From NCBI RefSeq assembly GCF_025449215.1, contig NZ_CP104900.1:3472001-3536000 (forward strand): a stretch of 64,000 nt of DNA, in the 5' to 3' direction. Source of the stretch: Shewanella seohaensis (GTDB taxonomy: Bacteria; Pseudomonadota; Gammaproteobacteria; Enterobacterales; Shewanellaceae). This document shows, in pieces, positions 9,400 through 19,102 of the stretch (position 1 is the stretch's first letter; the number at the start of each line of letters is the position of its first letter). The notes below the pieces were generated by a model, which saw only the letters and a program-made list of their open reading frames with translations, made no database searches and was not told the DNA's origin. Position numbers and translations under genes: made by a program.

Positions 9400-9905
9400 A
9401 CTTTTTACCTTTTGGCTATGACGCTTTTAAAGCGCATTTCTAGCTAAGATGAAGCAGATTTAACCTTATAGAGGCCGAGTTTCCATAATCTAGATGACGA
9501 CTTGGTGACGAGCTCCTGTTCGAACTGCATTCATTTAAGAAAAAACAATCATGTTTTCCATCCTCTCAAATGAAACGATTTCATGTCGGCTTATTTTCCG
9601 TCAAATGCCCTACTACCGCCCAGCATTCCGTATAAACAAGCCTTTTGCGATGGAGGCTTTATCAGGCCAAAGGCCGCCTAAATCGTAAACAATCAAAATC
9701 AATCGATACGGTGATAGCTTTCGTCGGTTAAAAGCGCGACAGTCAATCAAATAAGCGATGACATTGGCCCATAATCGGCCAGCAAAAGCGTGCTTTAAAC
9801 CTTATTGTGCTAAAAAATGCTACCTTGCTAGCAAATTTGCGATTAACCGGGCACAAACTCGCCCGTTTAAGATGCGAGAGTATAAGAGCTATGCTAATAT
9901 GCTCA
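9400..9905. other. Central part of the focA/pflB divergent control region, no gene seen
   Basis: About 500 bases between the two PdhR-type sites. Short frames exist but none has a ribosome binding site or recognisable product, and the longest runs through the second operator. No clear FNR site could be picked out by eye. Confidence 0.5.
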
Positions 9906-9910
9906 TGGAT

Positions 9911-9927
9911 AATTGGTCTTACCAATT
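9911..9927. promoter_or_regulatory. PdhR-type operator on the pflB side
   Basis: AATTGGTCTTACCAATT has the same 7-base arms as the site at 9377-9393 and differs only in the 3-base centre. It lies about 230 bases upstream of the pflB ATG. A separate 12-base palindrome GTTATCGATAAC follows at 9937-9948; its role is unknown. Confidence 0.75.
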
Positions 9928-10157
9928 TATAAAAGAGTTATCGATAACCGATAATCCAAGTTAAACGAATATTTGTCATCTTATCGGGTATCAATAGACA
10001 GACACTTGGCGCGATAAACATCCCCAAGTTCCAGTTCCCATCATAGGGCGTCATCTTGAAGGGAGCTTTAATCAGGAAATAGCGATTGGCCTATACTCAA
10101 CATGGTTTGCCCCATGAGCGCCAATGACCTTTATCTCAACCAAAAGGTATTAGTACG

Positions 10158-12440
10158 ATGACCGACAAAACTGAACTGTTTGCCAACGCATGGGAAGGTT
10201 TTACCCCTGGCGATTGGAAATCTGAAGTCAATGTACGTGACTTTATTCAACAAAACTATGCTCCCTATGAAGGTGACGAGTCATTCCTAGCCGGTGCCAC
10301 CGAAGCCACAACCAAGTTGTGGGACAAAGTGATGGAAGGCATCAAGCAAGAAAACCGTACCCACGCGCCAGTTGATTTCGATACTAAGATGGTCTCTACC
10401 ATCACTTCCCATGACGCGGGTTATATCAATAAAGATTTAGAAACTATCGTTGGTTTACAAACCGATGCGCCGCTCAAGCGCGCTATGTTACCTAACGGTG
10501 GTATTCGCATGGTTGAAGGCTCATGTGCTGCTTACGACCGCGAACTCGACGCCGATGTAAAATACATCTACTCAGAACTGCGTAAAACCCATAACCAAGG
10601 CGTATTCGACGTCTACACCCCAGAAATCATGGCTTGCCGTAAATCCGGCGTATTAACCGGTTTACCCGATGCCTATGGTCGTGGCCGTATTATCGGTGAT
10701 TATCGTCGTGTTGCGCTGTACGGTATCGACTTCTTAATGAAGGATAAATTTGCTCAATTCACCTCACTGCAAGCGCAGTTCGAAGCCGGCGAAGATTTAT
10801 CTAACGTTATCCAACTGCGTGAAGAAATTGCCGAGCAGCACCGCGCTCTCGGTCAAATGAAGAAAATGGCCGCGAAATACGGTTTCGATATTTCTCGCCC
10901 AGCGACAAACGCCCAAGAAGCGATCCAATGGACTTACTTCGGTTACTTAGCCGCAGTGAAGAGCCAAAACGGCGCGGCAATGTCTTTAGGCCGTACCTCA
11001 TCTTTCCTCGATATCTACATTGAACGCGATCTGAAAAACGGCACCATCACTGAGCAACAAGCTCAAGAGATGGTTGACCACTTCGTGATGAAGCTGCGCA
11101 TGGTACGTTTCCTACGTACACCTGAATACGATGAGCTATTCTCTGGTGACCCAATCTGGGCAACTGAATCTATCGGCGGTATGGGCTTAGATGGCCGTAC
11201 ACTGGTAACCAAATCTAGCTTCCGTTTCTTAAACACCCTATACACTATGGGTCCAAGCCCAGAGCCAAACATCACTGTGCTTTGGTCAGAGAAACTGCCA
11301 CTAAGCTTCAAGAAGTACTGTGCGAAGGTGTCTATCGACACTAGCTCTATCCAATACGAAAACGATGACCTGATGCGTCCAGATTTCGAATCTGACGACT
11401 ATGCTATCGCATGTTGCGTAAGCCCAATGGTTGTTGGTAAGCACATGCAGTTCTTTGGTGCACGTGCTAACTTGGCAAAAACCATGTTGTATGCGATCAA
11501 CGGCGGCGTTGACGAAAAACTGAAAATCCAAATCGCGCCAAAAGCCGACCCAATCACTGACGAAGTATTGAACTTCGATGACGTGATGAATCGCTTAGAC
11601 GGCCTGATGGATTGGTTAGCGACGCAATATGTCACAGCACTGAACTCAATCCACTACATGCACGACAAGTACTCTTATGAAGCAGCCTTGATGGCGCTGC
11701 ACGACAGAGATGTACGTCGTACCATGGCATGTGGTATTGCGGGGCTTTCTATCGCTGCCGACTCACTGTCAGCAATCAAGTACGCTCAAGTAAAACCTGT
11801 TCGTGATGAAAATGGCATTGCCGTCGACTTTGAGATCAGCGGTGATTATCCAAAATTTGGTAACAACGACCCACGCGTCGACGATATCGCCTGTGACTTA
11901 GTAGAACGTTTTATGGCGAAGATCCGCGACCGTAAAATGTACCGTAACGCGATCCCAACACAGTCTATTCTCACCATCACCTCTAACGTGGTTTATGGTA
12001 AGAAAACAGGTAACACACCAGACGGTCGCCGTTCAGGCGCGCCATTTGCACCGGGTGCAAACCCAATGCACGGCCGCGACGAAAAAGGCGCTATTGCCTC
12101 GTTAACCTCTGTTGCCAAACTGCCATTTGCGCACGCACAAGACGGTATCTCTTATACCTTCTCTATCGTGCCGAACGCCTTAGGTAAAGACGAAGATGGT
12201 CGCCGTACTAACTTGGCAGCCCTGATGGATGGTTATTTCGCTCATAACGAAGGACACGAAGGTGGTCAGCACCTGAACGTCAACGTGATGAACCGTGAAA
12301 TGCTTGAAGATGCAGTTGTGAATCCTGACAAGTATCCTCAGCTGACCATCCGTGTTTCTGGTTACGCCGTACGCTTTAACTCTTTGACCCCGGAGCAACA
12401 GCAAGACGTGATCACACGTACTTTCACAAAAGGTCTGTAA
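10158..12440 (+). CDS. pflB: Pyruvate formate-lyase (formate C-acetyltransferase)
   Basis: A 760-residue glycyl-radical enzyme that converts pyruvate and CoA to acetyl-CoA and formate under anoxia. The adjacent catalytic cysteines are codons 419 and 420 (IACCVSPM), and the radical glycine is codon 735 (RVSGYAVRF). These are the same positions as in E. coli PflB, so the gene is full length and in register. The substrate-binding barrel motifs ([29 protein letters not shown]) are present. The ATG follows AAAAGG. pflA lies 63 bases downstream, ackA and pta follow on the same strand, and focA is divergent. PdhR-type and CRP-type sites in the upstream region suggest control by pyruvate and by anaerobiosis or cAMP. 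Confidence 0.97.
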   Translation: MTDKTELFANAWEGFTPGDWKSEVNVRDFIQQNYAPYEGDESFLAGATEATTKLWDKVMEGIKQENRTHAPVDFDTKMVSTITSHDAGYINKDLETIVGLQTDAPLKRAMLPNGGIRMVEGSCAAYDRELDADVKYIYSELRKTHNQGVFDVYTPEIMACRKSGVLTGLPDAYGRGRIIGDYRRVALYGIDFLMKDKFAQFTSLQAQFEAGEDLSNVIQLREEIAEQHRALGQMKKMAAKYGFDISRPATNAQEAIQWTYFGYLAAVKSQNGAAMSLGRTSSFLDIYIERDLKNGTITEQQAQEMVDHFVMKLRMVRFLRTPEYDELFSGDPIWATESIGGMGLDGRTLVTKSSFRFLNTLYTMGPSPEPNITVLWSEKLPLSFKKYCAKVSIDTSSIQYENDDLMRPDFESDDYAIACCVSPMVVGKHMQFFGARANLAKTMLYAINGGVDEKLKIQIAPKADPITDEVLNFDDVMNRLDGLMDWLATQYVTALNSIHYMHDKYSYEAALMALHDRDVRRTMACGIAGLSIAADSLSAIKYAQVKPVRDENGIAVDFEISGDYPKFGNNDPRVDDIACDLVERFMAKIRDRKMYRNAIPTQSILTITSNVVYGKKTGNTPDGRRSGAPFAPGANPMHGRDEKGAIASLTSVAKLPFAHAQDGISYTFSIVPNALGKDEDGRRTNLAALMDGYFAHNEGHEGGQHLNVNVMNREMLEDAVVNPDKYPQLTIRVSGYAVRFNSLTPEQQQDVITRTFTKGL

Positions 12441-12453
12441 GCTAAATTAGGTA

Positions 12454-12480
12454 AGGCTGTAGTACAATGTGCTGCAGCCT
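12454..12480 (+). other. Hairpin between pflB and pflA
   Basis: AGGCTG and CAGCCT pair across a 15-base interior in the 63-base gap. There is no T-run, so it is more likely an mRNA processing or stability element than a terminator. Confidence 0.4.
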
Positions 12481-12503
12481 CACTTATTTCAACAGGAGTC
12501 ACA

Positions 12504-13244
12504 ATGGCAGTTACTGGTCGGATCCACTCAGTGGAATCCTTTGGCACAGTTGATGGGCCAGGCATTCGGTTTATCACCTTTATGCAAGGTTGTTTGATGC
12601 GCTGTCAGTATTGTCATAACCGTGACACTTGGGATCTTGATGGTGGCAAGGAAGTACAGGTCGAGGAGTTAATGAGCCAAATCATTAGCTACCGCCCCTT
12701 CCTCGATGCCAGCAACGGCGGTGTGACCGCCAGCGGTGGCGAAGCCATATTACAAGCGGAGTTTGTCGCCGAACTCTTTAAAGCCTGTAAAAAAGAAGGC
12801 ATTCATACCTGTTTAGATACCAACGGCTTTGTGCGTAAGTACACGCCAGTGATTGATGAGCTACTCGATAATACCGATCTGGTGTTGCTCGATATCAAGC
12901 AAATGAATGACGAAAAACACATTGAACTGACTAAGGTCAGCAACCACAGAACGCTGCAATTTGCCGAGTATCTCGCCAAACGCAATCAGCCTACCTGGAT
13001 ACGTTATGTGGTTGTGGGTGGATTTACCGACGATGAAGCCTCGGCATTACAACTGGCCGAGTTTATCAAGCCCATGAAGAATATTGAAAAAGTTGAACTC
13101 CTGCCCTACCACGAGCTGGGTAAACACAAGTGGGAAGCGATGGGAGAAACCTATCAACTCGATGGCGTTGCACCACCGAGTCGCGACACCATGGAAAAAA
13201 TTAAAGCCGTGTTTAGCTCACAGGGGATTAACGCGGTCTATTAA
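12504..13244 (+). CDS. pflA: Pyruvate formate-lyase activating enzyme
   Basis: A 246-residue radical-SAM enzyme that installs the glycyl radical on PflB. The [4Fe-4S]-binding CxxxCxxC motif is Cys30, Cys34 and Cys37 ([12 protein letters not shown]). The glycine-rich SAM contact TASGGEA is at about residues 74-80, and the family end motif [12 protein letters not shown] is near the C-terminus. Length matches the E. coli protein. The ATG follows AGGAG. It sits directly after its substrate gene pflB, the usual arrangement. Confidence 0.96.
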   Translation: MAVTGRIHSVESFGTVDGPGIRFITFMQGCLMRCQYCHNRDTWDLDGGKEVQVEELMSQIISYRPFLDASNGGVTASGGEAILQAEFVAELFKACKKEGIHTCLDTNGFVRKYTPVIDELLDNTDLVLLDIKQMNDEKHIELTKVSNHRTLQFAEYLAKRNQPTWIRYVVVGGFTDDEASALQLAEFIKPMKNIEKVELLPYHELGKHKWEAMGETYQLDGVAPPSRDTMEKIKAVFSSQGINAVY

Positions 13245-13259
13245 GACGCCAAGGGAGGC

Positions 13260-13703
13260 TTAAAGCTCCTCCCAATAACTGGCATCTAAGCGCTCAAAGG
13301 CTATTTTTAAGATGAGCGCCATATCAAGGTAACACGCCTTAGCGCCCAAGGATTGGCAATGAATGCCCATGGCAGATAATTTCGCACTCAACTGATTACT
13401 CCAGTCGAACAGCGATAAAGGTAATGGATGGCGCGCACGCCAGCCTAACCACAGTAAGCCCTGCAGCGGCAGGCTAATAAAGAACAACGCGATAGTGAGG
13501 GCTTGGGGTAAAAACGCCCAACCATAGGTATAAATCTGACTCACACTCGCCAAAATCGCCAGCACTGGCATCACCAGAATGGCAAGCTGAGTGGCGCGTA
13601 CCACCCGATACTCAGGAAAATACAAACCTAGTTGTCTAACCATAGGCCACGTCTTCATATAGCGACGACCGTCACCTAAGGTTTTGAGAATATTGATACT
13701 CAA
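13260..13703 (-). CDS. yfbV: UPF0208 membrane protein YfbV
   Basis: An inner-membrane protein of 147 residues with two hydrophobic segments near the middle (LAILVMPVLAILASV and ALTIALFFISLPLQGLLWLG). It matches the YfbV family, which is found beside ackA in E. coli as it is here; its exact role is unsettled. The frame continues to 13790. A TTG start at 13703 is preferred because AGGTG lies seven bases upstream and the resulting N-terminus (SINILKTLGDGRRYMKTWP) aligns with the E. coli start region. It is divergent from ackA, separated by about 140 bases. Confidence 0.85.
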   Translation of the reverse strand: MSINILKTLGDGRRYMKTWPMVRQLGLYFPEYRVVRATQLAILVMPVLAILASVSQIYTYGWAFLPQALTIALFFISLPLQGLLWLGWRARHPLPLSLFDWSNQLSAKLSAMGIHCQSLGAKACYLDMALILKIAFERLDASYWEEL

Positions 13704-13844
13704 TTTTAGACACCTACAACAGAGGAACACTGCTTTTACCATAGCACAATCTGGCACTGCGCCCCAAGACTGTGATGGCAAATTACGCAAGCGTTCCCAA
13801 GATTTTGAATCGTTAATTTAAACACAATGGCAAAAGGTTTACAC

Positions 13845-15044
13845 ATGTCTAATAAACTGGTTTTAGTACTCAATTGCGGTAGCTCTTCACTCAAATTTGC
13901 CGTCATTGACGCGCAAACAGGTGACGATCAGATCTCTGGCCTAGCCGAGTGTTTTGGCTTAGAAGACTCGCGCATTAAATGGAAAATCAACGGTGAAAAG
14001 CATGAGTCCTCTTTAGGTGCATTTACAGCTCACCGCGAAGCCGTTGAATTTATCGTCAATAAAATCCTTGCTGGTCAACCTGAATTAGCCGCGCAGATCC
14101 AAGCCGTGGGCCACCGTATCGTACACGGCGGTGAGAAGTTCACCCGCTCTGTGATCATCGACGAGCATGTAATCAAAGGTATTGAAGAATGTTCTTCACT
14201 GGCGCCACTGCATAACCCTGCCCACCTTATCGGTATTCGCGCGGCCATTGCCTCTTTCCCTAAACTGCCACAAGTGGCGGTGTTCGATACTGCATTCCAC
14301 CAAAGCATGCCTGAGCGCGCGTACATCTACGCCCTACCATACAAGCTGTACCGTGAGCACGGTATTCGCCGCTATGGTATGCACGGCACTAGCCACCTGT
14401 TTGTTAGCCGTGAAGCCGCTAAAGTGTTGAACAAACCTTTAGAAGAAACCAATGTGATCTGCGCGCACTTAGGTAACGGTGCCTCTGTGACGGCGGTTAA
14501 AGGCGGTAAGAGCGTTGATACCTCAATGGGACTGACGCCGCTTGAAGGTTTAGTCATGGGCACTCGCTGTGGCGATCTCGACCCATCGATCATCTACCAC
14601 TTAGTGCACCAACTGGGTTACACACTGGAAGAAGTCAACAACCTGATGAACAAGCAAAGTGGTTTGCTCGGGATTTCTGAACTGACCAACGATTGCCGTG
14701 GCATCGAAGAAGGTTATGCCGATGGTCACAAAGGCGCGACCTTAGCACTGGAAATCTTCTGCTACCGTCTGGCGAAATATATCGCGTCTTACACTGTGCC
14801 GCTCGGTCGTTTAGATGCAGTGGTCTTTACCGGTGGTATCGGCGAAAACTCCGACATCATCCGTGAGAAAGTGCTCAACATGCTGCAAATCTTCAATTTC
14901 CATGTGGATGGTGAGCGTAACAAAGCGGCCCGCTTCGGTAAAAAAGGCATCATCACCACTGACAACAGTACTGTTGCTATGGTCATTCCCACCAACGAAG
15001 AGTGGGTTATCGCCGAAGATTCGATTAAACTCATTACAAAATAA
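13845..15044 (+). CDS. ackA: Acetate kinase
   Basis: A 399-residue cytoplasmic kinase that interconverts acetyl phosphate + ADP and acetate + ATP. It belongs to the ASKHA superfamily. N-terminal [12 protein letters not shown] (phosphate-binding), [42 protein letters not shown] and HLGNGAS are all present, followed by the C-terminal [15 protein letters not shown]. The start at 13845 (MSNKLVL) is preferred over the in-frame ATG at 13827 because AAAGG lies seven bases before it. pta follows after 125 bases. Together they complete the ATP-yielding branch from acetyl-CoA made by PflB. Confidence 0.96.
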   Translation: MSNKLVLVLNCGSSSLKFAVIDAQTGDDQISGLAECFGLEDSRIKWKINGEKHESSLGAFTAHREAVEFIVNKILAGQPELAAQIQAVGHRIVHGGEKFTRSVIIDEHVIKGIEECSSLAPLHNPAHLIGIRAAIASFPKLPQVAVFDTAFHQSMPERAYIYALPYKLYREHGIRRYGMHGTSHLFVSREAAKVLNKPLEETNVICAHLGNGASVTAVKGGKSVDTSMGLTPLEGLVMGTRCGDLDPSIIYHLVHQLGYTLEEVNNLMNKQSGLLGISELTNDCRGIEEGYADGHKGATLALEIFCYRLAKYIASYTVPLGRLDAVVFTGGIGENSDIIREKVLNMLQIFNFHVDGERNKAARFGKKGIITTDNSTVAMVIPTNEEWVIAEDSIKLITK

Positions 15045-15056
15045 TAAGATGATTCA

Positions 15057-15086
15057 AGCCGTTTGCTCAGCCAAACGGCTTTATTA
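15057..15086 (+). terminator. Hairpin between ackA and pta
   Basis: AGCCGTTTG and CAAACGGCT form a perfect 9-bp stem with a 6-base loop, then TTATTATT. It follows the ackA stop by 12 bases. The tail is a weak T-run, so it may act as a partial terminator or set the ackA:pta ratio. Confidence 0.65.
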
Positions 15087-15169
15087 TTAGCGACCTACAG
15101 CTAAATAAACACAAGCAAAGCAGCAGAGACGACTCACTCTGCCAAAAACCATCGAACTTAGAGGTTTTT

Positions 15170-17323
15170 ATGTCTCGAAATATCATGTTAATCCCCATAG
15201 GTACAGGAGTTGGCCTGACCTCCTTAAGCCTAGGTATGGTGCGCGCATTAGAGCGCCACGGGGTAAAAGTCCAATTCTTTAAACCCATTTCCCAGCTGCG
15301 TCCTAATGATAATGGCCCAGAGCGCTCAACCACGATTTTAAGCAAATCGCCCACGGTCAATCCGTTAGAGCCCTTCGACATGATTCATGCAGAAGCACTG
15401 ATCCGTGCCGATCAAACCGATGTGCTAATGGAGCAAATCATTGCCCGCGCCGCAGAATGCGCCAGCAATACCGAAACCCTAATTGTTGAAGGCCTAGTGC
15501 CAACCCGTAACCATCCCTTTGCCGATGATGTGAACTACGCCATCGCCAAGGCAATGGATGCGGACGTGATTTTCATTGCCACCCCCGGCAGCGACACCCC
15601 AACCGGCCTGATGAACCGCCTCGAAATTGCCTACAACTCGTGGGGCGGCAAAAACAACAAACGTCTTATTGGCGCCGTGATCAACAAGATTGGCGCACCG
15701 GTAGACGATGAAGGTCGCGCTCGCCCAGACTTATCGGAAGTATTCGATCATCAAGGCGTACAACGCTCAGATGCGTCCATCATGTTCCAAATGCCAGGTA
15801 AGAGCCCACTGCGCATCTTAGGTAGCGTGCCTTACAACCTCGATTTGGTTGCGCCGCGCGCATCGGATCTGGCGAAGCATTTACGTGCCCGCATTCTCAA
15901 TGCCGGCGAGATGAACACCCGCCGTCTGCGTAAGGTCACCTTCTGCGCCCGCAGCTTGCCCAACATGGTCAACCACATTAAGACAGACTCATTGCTGGTG
16001 ACCTCTGGCGATCGCTCCGATGTGATTGTGTCAGCGTGCCTTGCCGCCATGAACGGCGTGAAGATAGGTGCCCTACTGCTCACTGGTAGCTACGAGCCAG
16101 AGCCTGAAATTCTGAAGCTGTGTGAACAGGCCTTCGAGACAGGTTTACCAGTATTCCTCATCGATACTAACACTTGGCAGACGTCATTAAATATCCAACG
16201 CTTCGACCACGAAGTGCCAGTGGATGATGCGGTACGTATCGATTTAGTCCAAGAGTACGTTGCCAGCCATATCGATCAGAGCTGGATTGAAAGCGTGACC
16301 AAAAACTCTCCAAGGGAACATCGCTTATCACCTCCCGCGTTCCGCTATAAACTCACCGAACTTGCACGCGCCGCCCACAAAACTGTGGTGCTGCCTGAGG
16401 GTGATGAGCCACGTACCATCAAAGCCGCCGCGATTTGTGCCGAACGGGGTATTGCGCGTTGCGTGCTGTTAGGTAAAAAAGATGAAATTCAACGTATTGC
16501 AGCACAGCAAGACGTTGTTCTGGGCGAAGGCGTTGTGATTGTCGACCCCGATGAAGTACGCGATCGCTATGTTGAGCCAATGCTCGATCTGCGTCGTAAC
16601 AAAGGGTTGACTGAAGTCGTTGCCAAAGAGCAATTAGAAGACAACATGGTGCTCGGCACTATGATGCTGGCGCAAAACGAAGTCGATGGTATCGTCTCTG
16701 GCGCGGTAAACACTACGGCCAATACGATTCGTCCGCCGCTACAACTGATCAAAACGGCGCCGGGTTCTAGCCTTGTTTCTTCAATCTTCTTTATGTTGAT
16801 GCCAGACCAAGTGCTGGTTTATGGTGACTGTGCGATTAACCCCGATCCTAACGCTGAACAACTGGCCGATATCGCGATTCAATCGGCGGAATCTGCCAAG
16901 GCCTTCGGCATCGAACCAAGAGTGGCGATGATCAGCTACTCAACAGGTAACTCAGGTACTGGTTCAGATGTGGATAAAGTGCGTGAAGCGACCCGTATTG
17001 CGAAAGAAAAACGCCCAGATCTAGTAATCGACGGTCCACTGCAATACGATGCGGCCGTCATGCCAAACGTGGCTCGCTCTAAGGCGCCTAACAGCCCTGT
17101 TGCAGGTCAAGCGACTGTATTCGTGTTCCCAGATCTCAACACGGGTAACACCACTTACAAAGCTGTACAGCGTAGTGCCGACCTCATCAGCATTGGCCCC
17201 ATGCTACAGGGCATGCGTAAGCCTGTGAACGACTTATCCCGCGGTGCCTTAGTGGACGATATCGTCTACACTATCGCACTGACGGCGATTCAAGCGTCAC
17301 AAAACGATGCCAGCAAAGCCTAA
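15170..17323 (+). CDS. pta: Phosphate acetyltransferase
   Basis: A 717-residue long-form Pta converting acetyl-CoA + phosphate to acetyl phosphate + CoA. Residues 1 to about 230 form the BioD-like P-loop-fold domain ([22 protein letters not shown]), about 230-360 the DRTGG-type middle domain, and about 390-710 the catalytic PTA domain with [36 protein letters not shown] and [12 protein letters not shown]. The length agrees with enterobacterial Pta. The start codon lies about nine bases after GAGG. It is downstream of ackA, with its own gap and hairpin, and ends at a strong terminator. Confidence 0.96.
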   Translation: MSRNIMLIPIGTGVGLTSLSLGMVRALERHGVKVQFFKPISQLRPNDNGPERSTTILSKSPTVNPLEPFDMIHAEALIRADQTDVLMEQIIARAAECASNTETLIVEGLVPTRNHPFADDVNYAIAKAMDADVIFIATPGSDTPTGLMNRLEIAYNSWGGKNNKRLIGAVINKIGAPVDDEGRARPDLSEVFDHQGVQRSDASIMFQMPGKSPLRILGSVPYNLDLVAPRASDLAKHLRARILNAGEMNTRRLRKVTFCARSLPNMVNHIKTDSLLVTSGDRSDVIVSACLAAMNGVKIGALLLTGSYEPEPEILKLCEQAFETGLPVFLIDTNTWQTSLNIQRFDHEVPVDDAVRIDLVQEYVASHIDQSWIESVTKNSPREHRLSPPAFRYKLTELARAAHKTVVLPEGDEPRTIKAAAICAERGIARCVLLGKKDEIQRIAAQQDVVLGEGVVIVDPDEVRDRYVEPMLDLRRNKGLTEVVAKEQLEDNMVLGTMMLAQNEVDGIVSGAVNTTANTIRPPLQLIKTAPGSSLVSSIFFMLMPDQVLVYGDCAINPDPNAEQLADIAIQSAESAKAFGIEPRVAMISYSTGNSGTGSDVDKVREATRIAKEKRPDLVIDGPLQYDAAVMPNVARSKAPNSPVAGQATVFVFPDLNTGNTTYKAVQRSADLISIGPMLQGMRKPVNDLSRGALVDDIVYTIALTAIQASQNDASKA

Positions 17324-17345
17324 TATACTTAGCTAAAGCATAATC

Positions 17346-17376
17346 AAAAAAGCACTGAACTCCTCAGTGCTTTTTT
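17346..17376 (+). terminator. Rho-independent terminator after pta
   Basis: AAGCACTGA and TCAGTGCTT pair around a 5-base loop, followed by TTTTTT. Confidence 0.9.
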
Positions 17377-17461
17377 ATTTCCAAAGGGAACAGCTCACAA
17401 AATGGGCAGCATTAAACGCTTAAAATATCCTCAAAAGGTCATAAAAATGCTGTTTTGGGAA

Positions 17462-17639
17462 ATTCACACGCTGTGAATAGACTGGGAAAAACTAAGAAAA
17501 TATCCACAAGGAAATGCCTGGATAACGGCGCTACGGAAAAGCGTCACTTTTTAACCAGCAGATAAATCGATATACAATCAGCCACTTAAATATTATCCCT
17601 CTAGTCTTCAACATAGTTGTCCACAGATTCTGTGGATAA
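17462..17639. other. Cluster of DnaA-box-like sites and palindromes in the pta/lipoprotein gap
   Basis: The gap from 17377 to 17781 has no gene. It contains the palindrome ATTCACACGCTGTGAAT (17462-17478), a one-mismatch DnaA box ATATCCACA (17500-17508), another TTGTCCACA (17617-17625), and a perfect DnaA box in reverse, TGTGGATAA (17631-17639). The last two form an inverted pair around TCCACAGATTCTGTGGA. No other part of an origin (AT-rich repeats, dnaA or gidA) is near. A DnaA-binding or titration site is possible; chance is not excluded. Confidence 0.4.
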
Positions 17640-17781
17640 CCTAATGAAGTCATCCTTTCAGATATGCCACAGGCGGCCGATCCGAGTCAAGTCATTTTCG
17701 GCAGTGACCGCCATTATTACAAAACTTGAACATAGCCGCTAAAATCGCGATACTCATGACAAATTCCTATAACGAAAAGCC

Positions 17782-18216
17782 ATGAGAACCTTATTTTTCC
17801 TTTCATTATTGTTTTTGTTTGGTTGTGGCGATGCTGGAGACAAAGAGCAGCACGTGCTCACTCCCGAAGAGGTGAGTCTCGGCTTTTTTAGCGCCATTTA
17901 TGTTGACCGAGATGTCGAGAAAGCCAAGTTATATGTCGATGCTCCACTCAAAGAAGTCTTAACCCACTATTACATCGCCGCAGCGGTACAGCGTAATATG
18001 CTCGGCCTGTCGATGACCAATGTCGAAATGGAAATTGATGATATCGATATCGACTTTTTCCGTAAGTTCACCAAAGACGTCATGGTCGTCGTTAAGATGA
18101 AGGGCTTAAAGGGTGGACAGCCTTGGATTGATGACAGAACCATTCGCCTGCATAAAATTGGCGGCAAATGGATTATCGTTGAGTTCATGCCTGAAAAACG
18201 TAAGGTGAATGGCTAA
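17782..18216 (+). CDS. Small predicted lipoprotein, function unknown
   Basis: A 144-residue protein with a lipoprotein signal peptide: MRTLFFLSLLFLFGC, lipidation Cys15. The mature part (LTPEEVSLGFFSAIYVDRDVEKAKLYV, then a beta-rich C-terminus with RTIRLHKIGGKWIIVEF) has the look of small NTF2-like DUF4878-type lipoproteins, but I cannot name a family with certainty. It follows a gene-free stretch with DnaA-like sites and ends at a bidirectional hairpin shared with a small gene on the other strand. The sequence gives no functional clue beyond periplasmic anchoring. Confidence 0.75.
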   Translation: MRTLFFLSLLFLFGCGDAGDKEQHVLTPEEVSLGFFSAIYVDRDVEKAKLYVDAPLKEVLTHYYIAAAVQRNMLGLSMTNVEMEIDDIDIDFFRKFTKDVMVVVKMKGLKGGQPWIDDRTIRLHKIGGKWIIVEFMPEKRKVNG

Positions 18217-18254
18217 ACGGTTTTCCCCACTCGGCTTGTACCCCCAAAACGGAT

Positions 18255-18285
18255 AAAAAAATAGCAACCCTAGGGTTGCTATTTT
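18255..18285. terminator. Bidirectional terminator between the lipoprotein gene and the 30-residue ORF
   Basis: The self-complementary AATAGCAACCC/GGGTTGCTATT (18260-18283) is followed by TTTT on the plus strand and by a run of seven T on the minus strand. It therefore serves both convergent genes. Confidence 0.8.
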
Positions 18286-18348
18286 CATGTGCTTGTATTT
18301 GTTACTTCAGACTCAGAATCCGCACTGTAAACCTTAGATTTACAAGAC

Positions 18349-18441
18349 TTAGACCGCTTCTTCTTCGCTCTGTGCAGGTAAAGACGTCATCACGTCGTCT
18401 TTAACTTGGTAGTAAGCGTTTTCGTATTCATGAACTTCCAT
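18349..18441 (-). CDS. Predicted 30-residue small protein
   Basis: A short open frame encodes an acidic peptide of 30 residues. It starts MEVHEYENAYYQVKDDV and ends PAQSEEEAV. The ATG at 18441 is preceded by AGGAG with a 5-base spacer, and a strong terminator with a T-run on this strand lies about 65 bases past the stop. These two signals make it more credible than a random frame. It has no signal peptide or membrane segment and I recognise no family. Confidence 0.55.
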   Translation of the reverse strand: MEVHEYENAYYQVKDDVMTSLPAQSEEEAV

Positions 18442-18761
18442 AACAACTCCTGCTCGATTTTGTAAGGTCGCAAAGGCATGCCGTTCTATGCTGACATTTT
18501 GCCCATGAGGAAAGGGAATTTCCGTGGCGCAGAGTATACCAAAGTCAGATCGATAATTACAGAAAACTTTCAGTTTTGTTTCGATGCAAAAGATAAAAAC
18601 GGTTTTTAACGCTTAAAAAGCCGCAAAAACGTATCTCAAAATGAAAGACTTTCAGCTGATATAGCCTAATGCACTAAAGGGCGTGTGCTTACAAACAAAG
18701 AATCTAGTAAGACGGGCACAAACTGCTATCAATTAAATAATGATGCGAGTAGGAGGTCGAT
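18442..18761. other. Gene-free stretch between two small genes
   Basis: About 320 bases, AT-rich in the middle. It must carry the promoters of the 30-residue ORF (-) and of the 74-residue protein (+). No regulator site was recognised. Confidence 0.4.
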
Positions 18762-18986
18762 ATGAATGCCATCGTTGATTTTGAAGCCGCAAAACTCACT
18801 ACCTTATTCAGCCACGGCGATATCTTGGGGATCCATATGTTTATGGATCAAATGAATATCCCGCTCGATGTGCAGGATAAGCTCTATGCTGAAATTTCGG
18901 CGTTAAAGCACTTAGACCCGCACAATGTCAGTCTCGCCATTGAACATCATGGGCAATCGCAACTCTCAGAGCGGTTAAGCTATTAA
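18762..18986 (+). CDS. Small hypothetical protein, 74 residues
   Basis: A 74-residue soluble protein, MNAIVDFEAAKLTTLFSHGD at the N-terminus and QSQLSERLSY at the end. It looks mostly helical, with no signal peptide or membrane segment. The ribosome binding site is excellent: AGGAGG six bases before the ATG. It stands alone between the gap at 18442-18761 and the convergent methyltransferase gene. I do not recognise a family and propose no function. Confidence 0.65.
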   Translation: MNAIVDFEAAKLTTLFSHGDILGIHMFMDQMNIPLDVQDKLYAEISALKHLDPHNVSLAIEHHGQSQLSERLSY

Positions 18987-19102
18987 CAGGCCAGTTAAGT
19001 AAAGATGGGATAAGGCGCGAAGCGACATCATTAGACGCCATCATAAAGCCTCTCAAGGTCTAATGATGGCATTTATGACAGCGTTTAATGAGACCAGAGT
19101 GC

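Noticed and set aside
9758..9964. 68-residue open frame in the focA/pflB gap
   Set aside because: It runs through the PdhR-type operator, lacks a ribosome binding site and has no recognisable product.
9213..10157. FNR site for focA or pflB
   Set aside because: I looked for TTGAT-N4-ATCAA and found no acceptable match; anaerobic control by FNR is not claimed.
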